A stretch of 12,414 nt of DNA from an uncultured bacterium (lineage in GTDB: Bacteria > Hydrogenedentota > Hydrogenedentia > Hydrogenedentales > JAEUWI01), in NCBI GenBank assembly GCA_937895305.1, contig CALAXS010000584.1, positions 1 to 12,414 of the forward strand, written 5' to 3'. Every line of letters starts with the position of its first letter. Position 1 is the first letter of the stretch. Positions 8,501 through 12,414 of the stretch are shown here, one piece after another. Below the pieces are notes generated by a model. The model was not told the DNA's origin. It saw only the letters and a program-made list of their open reading frames with translations, and did not search any database. The translations under genes and the position numbers were made by a program.

Positions 8501-8899
8501 ATCCGAATTCACCACCCCACTTGCTATTTCCGGCCAGGGCGCACCCTGCTTTGTCCAATCGCGCAAATCACCAAAGGCCTGCGACGTTAGGGTGATTTGC
8601 GGATGGTCAAAGGGTGCCTTGTTATGCAATACCGGGGTAATGAGCCCCTCACGATCCACCTCCGGTAACAACATGCTCCCACGGGAGCCTCCCGCCATAA
8701 ACCCTGCCGCCGTGTCCAGGCGCAACCCGCCATCTGCACGTTCCGCGCCATGACATTCGAAACAATGCTCCGCCAGCACCGGACGTATTCGCGTCTCAAA
8801 ATCCTCTGAACCGACCGCTATACCCGATAGCCCGATACTGGCGACCAGAGATAACAAAACGCTTACACTATATGTATGCCGAAAGGGTAATCTGTACAT
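5516..8899 (-). CDS. Planctomycete-type cytochrome c protein, PSCyt1-DUF1549-DUF1553, with inserted beta module
   Basis: 1127 residues from the ATG at 8899; an in-frame ATG at 8944 would add 15. Neither has a clear Shine-Dalgarno; 8899 gives the cleaner signal peptide (MYRLPFRH, then a hydrophobic core to about residue 31). Domain order: PSCyt1 (about 35-125) with heme motif CFECH (46-50) and ADGGLRLD (55-62); PSCyt2/DUF1549 (about 164-375) beginning DWVTSPIDAFVLARL and ending with a second heme-type motif, SCARCHDHKFDPI (343-355); a helical middle region; then PSD1/DUF1553 from SGRLDLAQHI (671-680), with VNRIWMHHF (693-701) and the closing helix WDQYAQVLLMSNEFIFVD (1110-1127). About 190 residues (915-1108) split that closing helix from the rest of DUF1553. 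The protein should be periplasmic with up to two c-type hemes. Physiological role is not established for the family; electron transfer to or from glycan-derived substrates is a hypothesis. First gene of a probable operon with the DUF1501 and sialidase-like genes. Confidence 0.92.
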   Translation of the reverse strand: MYRLPFRHTYSVSVLLSLVASIGLSGIAVGSEDFETRIRPVLAEHCFECHGAERADGGLRLDTAAGFMAGGSRGSMLLPEVDREGLITPVLHNKAPFDHPQITLTSQAFGDLRDWTKQGAPWPEIASGVVNSDMADYVQRAKKEHWAYQPVLKPALPVTKQSDWVTSPIDAFVLARLEEAGLSPSAVAEPAALLRRIYYDLIGLPPGFEAIETFKQDHSREAIEKVIDELLAMPQYGERWGRYWLDVARYSDTRGFGDVTNQYFPFPHTYRDYVIRAFNEDVPYDQFILEQLAADQLAQGEDNRALAAMGFITLGRQFPGDRNATLDDQIDVVMRGLQGLTVSCARCHDHKFDPIPTADYYSLYGVFRSSHRPSELPLIEEPDTASPEYQAYKEELNKRKGALKEYLAQVHVELLNTTRSRTEAYLGLAYRVMKTEDHKGIKADINQLELSWETTQDWVVYLKTQGEAHDPVFGLWWALAQLEAVTFKDKAPDIIKAYLSASSVERPMSIAVKSHFINEMPATMEAVNAFYGELLNAADQEWKDLLAAYTQRVVVDAEVTFPDGLPNPEREVLRQVFYARDSPANITVAQVEGRSSYMVRRKIEERRTAIAQHISTHPSRPDRAMVLADADTPYEPYIFSRGREGNMGESVPRRFLEVLSGQERLAFTQGSGRLDLAQHIASKENPLTARIMVNRIWMHHFAQALVGTPSDFGAMGAEPTHPALLDYLASTFMEEDWSIKKLHKRIMLSSTYLQSSAETAAALAQDPDNKLYWHFARRRLDFEAMRDTLLLAADNLDTTLGGHSIDITEAPYPNRRTVYAEIDRQNLPAVFATFDFAAPTSHSAKRFETTVPQQSLYMMNNPFVAEQARKVAVTAAGAGPNSSEARIQAMYRKIFAREATVRELELGVAFVEGMSDTEPLALALPEEKNDWLYGYGTVDESSARTTTFTAFPFWSGEAYQGDGDWPEGNLGYAKLAARGGHPGDEDHAVIRRWVSPVDSTIAMVGELHHYSAMGDGIKAYVISSRAGILWSSDLQDGMTLTEFQDSPIQKGDTVDLIVTSKGEAAEDAFRWHPRLYLSAPDAAQYPKQDWLTRFDFVGPPKETPEPLGAWDQYAQVLLMSNEFIFVD

Positions 8900-9025
8900 A
8901 GGCTGGAATATACCCAATTGCCCTACGGTAAATCCAAAAAGCATATTCTAAACGACAAACCTGAACTGCACCCCACACCACAAAAAACAGGAAAAAAGTC
9001 TGAACTAATCCCCGTTTTCAGGTGA

Positions 9026-9055
9026 TTTATACCCAAGGATTAGCTGATTACGCAA
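9026..9055 (-). promoter_or_regulatory. Candidate promoter of the PSCyt/DUF1501/sialidase operon
   Basis: On the minus strand TTGCGT (9050-9055, 3 of 6) is followed after 18 bases by TATAAA (9026-9031, 5 of 6 to the -10 consensus). This would leave a leader of roughly 120 bases before the ATG at 8899. The candidate overlaps the CTAATCC/GGATTAG inverted repeat (9005-9043), which could act as an operator. It is a pattern match only. Confidence 0.3.
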
Positions 9056-9061
9056 GGTGTA

Positions 9062-9116
9062 TTGATCACATTTGCCTTGAGCAGATCTGTCCTTTCGGGT
9101 GTGCTCAATTGATCAA
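9062..9116 (+). repeat. Compound inverted repeat / candidate structured RNA leader upstream of rnfB
   Basis: Outer arms TTGATCA (9062-9068) and TGATCAA (9110-9116) pair perfectly. Inner arms TTGAGCA (9077-9083) and TGCTCAA (9102-9108) also pair perfectly, separated from the outer stem by an 8-base bulge on the left and one base on the right. Inside, TGTCC (9088-9092) can pair with GGGTG (9097-9101), including three G-U pairs, across a TTTC loop. That makes about 19 nested pairs. The G-U pairs work only in the plus-strand transcript, so if this is RNA it belongs to the rnfB leader; as DNA it could be a pair of operator sites. Confidence 0.45.
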
Positions 9117-9202
9117 TGGTGTTGGACTTAGTACATAACTGCTAGGTACTTAGCAGGTTGCGAAACTTGGTCCCCTGCGGAAGCTCTGGCATTGTCCTTG
9201 CT

Positions 9203-9224
9203 CTAATAAGTTGTTATTTATTAG
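9203..9224. promoter_or_regulatory. AT-rich inverted repeat just upstream of rnfB, candidate operator
   Basis: CTAATAA (9203-9209) and TTATTAG (9218-9224) are perfect inverted arms around an 8-base spacer, ending 37 bases before the rnfB start. A weak promoter-like pair, TTGTCC (9192-9197) with TATTTA (9215-9220) at 17-base spacing, overlaps it, so a bound regulator would block the -10 region. The regulator is unknown. Confidence 0.35.
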
Positions 9225-9261
9225 CTTAAGGTGACTTTCGTAAAAAAGGGCGGATGGATCG

Positions 9262-10134
9262 ATGACAGCGTTCGTAACAGCCGGAATTGTGATGGGTGTA
9301 TTGGGCATAGCCCTTTCCGCCATCCTTGCGCTGGCGAACAGTCGCTTTTATGTATACGAAGATCCGCGCATTGATAAAGTTGAAGACCTGCTACCGGGTG
9401 CCAACTGTGGTGCCTGTGGACAGGCAGGTTGCCGGGCCTTTGCAGAAGCTTGTGTTGGGGACGTAGCTGCACCGGGGGGGTGCACCGTCAGCGATGCAGA
9501 AGGTATTAAAAGTATTGCGAAACTTCTGGGGGTGGCTGCGGGAGCACAGATTAAACGTGTTGCACGTTTAGCCTGTGCCGGGGGCAGCCATGTTGCAAAG
9601 CAGCGAGCACAGTATGAGGGCCTTGAAGGTTGTCGCGCCGCAAACCTTGTTTCAGGGGGCGGTAAAGGGTGCGTATGGGGATGCCTCGGTCTGGGGGACT
9701 GTGCTCGCGTTTGCGATTTTGATGCCATCACCATGGACGAGCATGGCTTGCCCGTGGTGGATGAAAATCTGTGTACCGCCTGTGGAGACTGCGTAGACAT
9801 TTGTCCGAAAGGACTCTTTTCCATTCATCAGCAGGATCATCGCTTGTGGATCGCATGTAAAAATATTGCGGAGGGGGATGAGGCGGAAGCAGAATGTGAA
9901 GTGGCCTGTACCGCGTGTGGTCGTTGTGTTATGGACGCCCCGGCCAATGCAATCCGACTGGAGAATAATCTGGCTGTGATTGATTACACCAAGAACAAGC
10001 GCCTGGACAAGACTCCCATGGAGCGGTGTCCCACAGGTGCCATCATCTGGTACGAAAAAAATAAAGGCCCGGTGAAGGGGAAGGCGGCAAAAAAGATTAC
10101 CCGGAAGTCATCACTTCCGGTTGGTGTGGATTAG
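9262..10134 (+). CDS. rnfB: RnfB-like membrane-anchored polyferredoxin
   Basis: 290 residues. One N-terminal transmembrane helix (about 3-27) is followed by FYVYEDPRIDKVEDLLPGAN and the RnfB Fe-S motif CGACGQAGC (49-57) with Cys74, the Cx2Cx4Cx16C set of one [4Fe-4S] cluster. Next come Cx3Cx5Cx3C (Cys137, 141, 147, 151) and Cx2Cx2Cx3C (Cys171, 174, 177, 181), together the usual RnfB ferredoxin pair. In a final ferredoxin-like segment only CTACGRC (216-222) and Cys256 (RCPTGAI) remain; the fourth Cys of the first motif is Ala226 and the first three of the second motif are missing. The Lys-rich C-terminus (272-282) follows. RnfB normally passes electrons between ferredoxin and the Rnf membrane complex; no rnfA, C, D, E or G gene is visible here. 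The oxidoreductase gene 37 bp downstream suggests this protein is its electron partner at the membrane (inference). The symbol reflects family resemblance, not proven membership in an Rnf complex. Confidence 0.88.
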   Translation: MTAFVTAGIVMGVLGIALSAILALANSRFYVYEDPRIDKVEDLLPGANCGACGQAGCRAFAEACVGDVAAPGGCTVSDAEGIKSIAKLLGVAAGAQIKRVARLACAGGSHVAKQRAQYEGLEGCRAANLVSGGGKGCVWGCLGLGDCARVCDFDAITMDEHGLPVVDENLCTACGDCVDICPKGLFSIHQQDHRLWIACKNIAEGDEAEAECEVACTACGRCVMDAPANAIRLENNLAVIDYTKNKRLDKTPMERCPTGAIIWYEKNKGPVKGKAAKKITRKSSLPVGVD

Positions 10135-10160
10135 AAAATAGTTTTGAACTTCTTAGATAT

Positions 10161-10167
10161 AGGTGAG
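10161..10167 (+). promoter_or_regulatory. Ribosome binding site of the 2-oxoacid oxidoreductase gene
   Basis: AGGTGAG ends four bases before the ATG at 10172, in the 37-bp gap after the rnfB stop. It is the best Shine-Dalgarno in this part of the window and fixes the start of the partial gene at the right edge. Confidence 0.65.
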
Positions 10168-10171
10168 AATC

Positions 10172-12414
10172 ATGAAAGATAGTAAACAAGCTGTAAAGTA
10201 TCCAGGAACCCGTGTAGCTCTGGATGGGAATACCGCAGTCATCATGTGCGAACGTGAATCGACCGATGCGGCAGGGGCCTATCCTATTACCCCATCGACA
10301 CAGATGGGTGAATACTGGGCTGAAGAAACGGCCAAGGGACATATCAATATCTCTGGGCGTCCCCTGATCTTCATTGAGCCTGAAGGCGAGCATGCGGCTG
10401 CGGCCGTCACGGCGGGTCTTTCCATGACCGGGCTCCGTGCCACGCATTTCTCGTCGGGCCAGGGGATTGCTTACATGCACGAGTCGTTGTATGCGGCTGT
10501 GGGTAAGCGGCTCACTTATATCCTGAATATGGGCTGTCGTGCCATGACCAAGGCGAGCCTCAATGTCCATGCCGGGCACGACGACTATCACGCGGTCGAC
10601 GACACTGGTTTCTTCCAGGTCTTCGGCAAGAGCGCCCAGGAAGTCTGTGACCTCAACATCATCGCTCACCGCATCGCAGAGCTGGCCCTCACCCCCGGTA
10701 TCGTTGCACAAGATGGTTTCCTAACCACACACCTTATCGAATCCCTCATGATTCCAGAACGGGAACTGATTGCAGAATACCTCGGTCGTCCCGATGACAT
10801 CATCGACACACCCACCCCGGCCCAACGCATGATCTATGGTGATCAGCGTCGTCGTATTCCTGAGCTATGGGATGTGGACAATCCTGTATTGACTGGTCCC
10901 GTACAAAACCAGGACTCCTACATGCAGAGCGTTGCCGCGCAGCGCCCCTACTTCTTCGACCATATTGAAGCACTCACCGAACAGGCCATGAATGAATATG
11001 CCGCCCTGACCGGGCGTCAGTACACGCGCGTTGCCACCTACAAATGTGATGACGCTGACTATATCCTCTTCGCACAGGGGAGTGTGGTGAGTAGTGCCGA
11101 AGTAGTGTCCGATTATCTGCGCGAGACCCGCGGCCTCAAGGTAGGCGTCGTGAACCTCACGGTATTCCGCCCCTTCCCCGGTGACTTAATCACTAAAATT
11201 CTCAAAGGACGTAAAGGGGTCACCATCCTCGAACGTACCGACCAGCCCCTTGCCGAAGACTTACCACTCATGCGCGAAGTTCGTGCAGCCATCGGTAAAT
11301 CGGTAGAAAATGGTTCTGTGAAAAAAGGCAACATCCCCTACCCCGGCTACGAAATCTATGGCCACAAAGACATACCGCCCCTCTACTCAGGTGCCTTTGG
11401 TCTGGGTAGCCGCGATTTACAGCCCGAGGGCGTCATCGCAGCAGTAGAAAATATGCTGGACGACGGTCTTCATCGCAAATTTTATTATCTCTCTGTGGAC
11501 TTCGTCCACGAAGAAGCCTATACCCCCAAACAGGAAATCCATCAACAGGAAATCCTGGAAGGCTATCCCCATATCAAAGAGCTCGCCCTGCGTGGTAGTG
11601 AAAACCCAAATCTCATGCCGGATAACAGCATAACAGTACGTTTACACTCGGTTGGTGGCTGGGGTGCCATCACTACGGGTAAAAACCTGGCCATGACCTT
11701 GTTCGACCTTCTGGGTTTCCACATCAAGGCGAATCCCAAGTACGGTTCCGAGAAAAAAGGGCAGCCTACGACCTACTACCTGTCAGCAGCACCGGAACAG
11801 ATTCGCATGAATTGCGAATACTTCTATGTGGACTGCGTGCTCTCCCCGGACCCCAACGTATTTATGCACTCCAATCCGCTGGCCGGCCTCAAAAAGGGTG
11901 GCGTATTTATCATTCAGAGTGACAAGGCAACCCAGCAGGAAGTCTGGAAAGAGATCCCGCCCGTATATCGTAGAATCATTGTGAAAAATGAATTGCGTGT
12001 TTTCTATCTGGATGCGTTCAAGGTTGCTCGCGAAGAAGCAGCGGATATCGAACTTCAATTCCGTATGCAGGGTAACGTATTCCAGGGCGCCTTCTTTGCG
12101 GTATCCAATATCCGTGAACAAGCCAATCTGGATGAAGCAGCACTCTTCGATGCTATTGAAAAACAATTGAAACATAAATTCGGCGCCAAGGGTGCCCGCG
12201 TGGTGGACGACAATATTCGCGTGGTCCGTCGCGGCTATGACGAAGTAAAAGAAATTACGGAGATGAGCCTGGAAGTGGGTGACGATGCAGCTATCCGTAA
12301 GGAAGTAGACATCCCGATCATGCTCAAAGCCTTGCCCGTCGGGAATGATGCCTCCACAGATGTACATCGTTTCTGGGAACAGACCGGTAATTTCTATCTC
12401 TCCGGACAGGGAGG
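10172..12414 (+). CDS. 2-oxoacid (pyruvate-type):ferredoxin oxidoreductase, fused alpha-gamma, 3'-partial
   Basis: The frame is open for 747 codons to the window edge, so the C-terminus is missing. The alpha (pyrimidine-binding) domain spans about residues 1-250: LDGNTAV (17-23), YPITPS (37-42), FIEPEGEHAAAA (67-78, containing the candidate TPP-activating Glu), SSGQG (94-98) and QDGFLTTH (180-187). Domain II follows (about 285-430), with ILFAQGSVVSSAEVVSDYL (298-316), VNLTVFRPF (327-335) and VTILERTDQPLAEDLPL (350-366). The gamma domain (about 487-700) begins VRLHSVGGWGAITTGKNLA. This alpha-II-gamma order is that of single-chain pyruvate:ferredoxin oxidoreductase (NifJ/PFOR), so ferredoxin-like and TPP-binding domains are expected beyond the edge. 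The reaction class is CoA-dependent oxidative decarboxylation of a 2-oxoacid with reduction of ferredoxin, in the cytoplasm. Substrate motifs differ from classical PFOR (GHDDYHAVDDTGF, 135-147, where GDHSDVMAARQTGF is usual), so pyruvate is likely but not certain. Probably cotranscribed with rnfB. Confidence 0.88.
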   Translation, partial: MKDSKQAVKYPGTRVALDGNTAVIMCERESTDAAGAYPITPSTQMGEYWAEETAKGHINISGRPLIFIEPEGEHAAAAVTAGLSMTGLRATHFSSGQGIAYMHESLYAAVGKRLTYILNMGCRAMTKASLNVHAGHDDYHAVDDTGFFQVFGKSAQEVCDLNIIAHRIAELALTPGIVAQDGFLTTHLIESLMIPERELIAEYLGRPDDIIDTPTPAQRMIYGDQRRRIPELWDVDNPVLTGPVQNQDSYMQSVAAQRPYFFDHIEALTEQAMNEYAALTGRQYTRVATYKCDDADYILFAQGSVVSSAEVVSDYLRETRGLKVGVVNLTVFRPFPGDLITKILKGRKGVTILERTDQPLAEDLPLMREVRAAIGKSVENGSVKKGNIPYPGYEIYGHKDIPPLYSGAFGLGSRDLQPEGVIAAVENMLDDGLHRKFYYLSVDFVHEEAYTPKQEIHQQEILEGYPHIKELALRGSENPNLMPDNSITVRLHSVGGWGAITTGKNLAMTLFDLLGFHIKANPKYGSEKKGQPTTYYLSAAPEQIRMNCEYFYVDCVLSPDPNVFMHSNPLAGLKKGGVFIIQSDKATQQEVWKEIPPVYRRIIVKNELRVFYLDAFKVAREEAADIELQFRMQGNVFQGAFFAVSNIREQANLDEAALFDAIEKQLKHKFGAKGARVVDDNIRVVRRGYDEVKEITEMSLEVGDDAAIRKEVDIPIMLKALPVGNDASTDVHRFWEQTGNFYLSGQG

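Larger units (their letters stand above)
8900..9261. other. Divergent intergenic region between the cytochrome operon and the rnfB operon
   Basis: About 360 bases with no convincing coding frame. It holds a candidate minus-strand promoter (9026-9055), a 7-bp inverted repeat CTAATCC (9005-9011) / GGATTAG (9037-9043), a compound hairpin (9062-9116), a pair of overlapping smaller stems (9139-9178) and an AT-rich 7-bp inverted repeat (9203-9224) just ahead of rnfB. By a rough estimate fewer than one perfect 7-bp inverted pair within 40 bases would be expected by chance in a stretch of this length; three are seen, plus a fourth 41 bases apart. No Rho-independent terminator is visible. Confidence 0.6.

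Noticed and set aside
9061..9117. FNR/CRP-type site suggested by TTGATCA and ATTGATCAAT
   Set aside because: Neither copy has the TTGAT-N4-ATCAA spacing; the halves overlap in a plain 10-bp palindrome and fit better as arms of the larger hairpin.
9139..9200. tRNA or other known small RNA in the rnfB upstream region
   Set aside because: No T-loop GGTTCRA, no acceptor pairing, and no SRP or RNase P core motif could be found by eye.
9348..9824. 158-codon minus-strand frame opposite rnfB
   Set aside because: Composition (Pro/Ser/Thr/Ala-rich) is what the reverse of Cys/Gly-rich rnfB codons produces; no start signals.
11783..12367. 194-codon minus-strand frame opposite the 2-oxoacid oxidoreductase
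   Set aside because: The plus frame is continuous with gamma-domain motifs; the minus frame has no recognisable domain.

Overview
The gene content suggests a bacterium of the Planctomycetota/PVC type or a relative such as Hydrogenedentota. The evidence is a heme-c protein with the Planctomycete PSCyt1-PSCyt2 (DUF1549)-PSD1 (DUF1553) layout, next to a Tat-exported DUF1501 protein, a DUF1080 (3-keto-glycoside hydrolase-like) lipoprotein, a heparinase II/III-like lyase and a sialidase-like propeller. A membrane-anchored RnfB-type Fe-S protein and a 2-oxoacid:ferredoxin oxidoreductase point to at least facultative anaerobic metabolism. The lineage is inferred from gene families only; the window has no rRNA or other marker.

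Layout. (1) 44-739, minus: DUF1080 lipoprotein, divergent from (2) 903-2789, plus: exported heparinase II/III-like protein; the 163-bp gap between them carries a good minus-strand promoter. (3) 2791-8899, minus: a probable operon transcribed leftwards, in order the large PSCyt/DUF1549/DUF1553 cytochrome-like protein, the DUF1501 protein and the sialidase-like protein. Its last stop codon lies one base from the stop of the convergent heparinase-like gene. (4) 8900-9261: a divergent regulatory region rich in inverted repeats, including a compound bulged hairpin. (5) 9262 to the right edge, plus: rnfB-like gene, then 37 bp later a fused alpha-gamma 2-oxoacid:ferredoxin oxidoreductase that runs off the window after 747 codons.

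How the genes work together. The left 8.9 kb looks like an export-targeted glycan-processing locus: every product there carries a Sec, Tat or lipoprotein signal, and three of the five resemble carbohydrate-active families. The heme-c/DUF1501 pair is a recurrent Planctomycete partnership whose chemistry, as far as I know, is not established. The right part is a separate energy-metabolism operon in which electrons from oxidative decarboxylation of a 2-oxoacid could pass to a membrane-anchored polyferredoxin.

The most distinctive points are: an RnfB that has lost exactly the cysteine set of one [4Fe-4S] cluster while keeping the complementary set; its pairing with a divergent oxidoreductase without any other rnf gene in view; a beta-rich module of about 190 residues inserted into the DUF1553 domain; and the structured leader/operator region upstream of rnfB. 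I saw no mobile element, CRISPR array, tRNA or rRNA.
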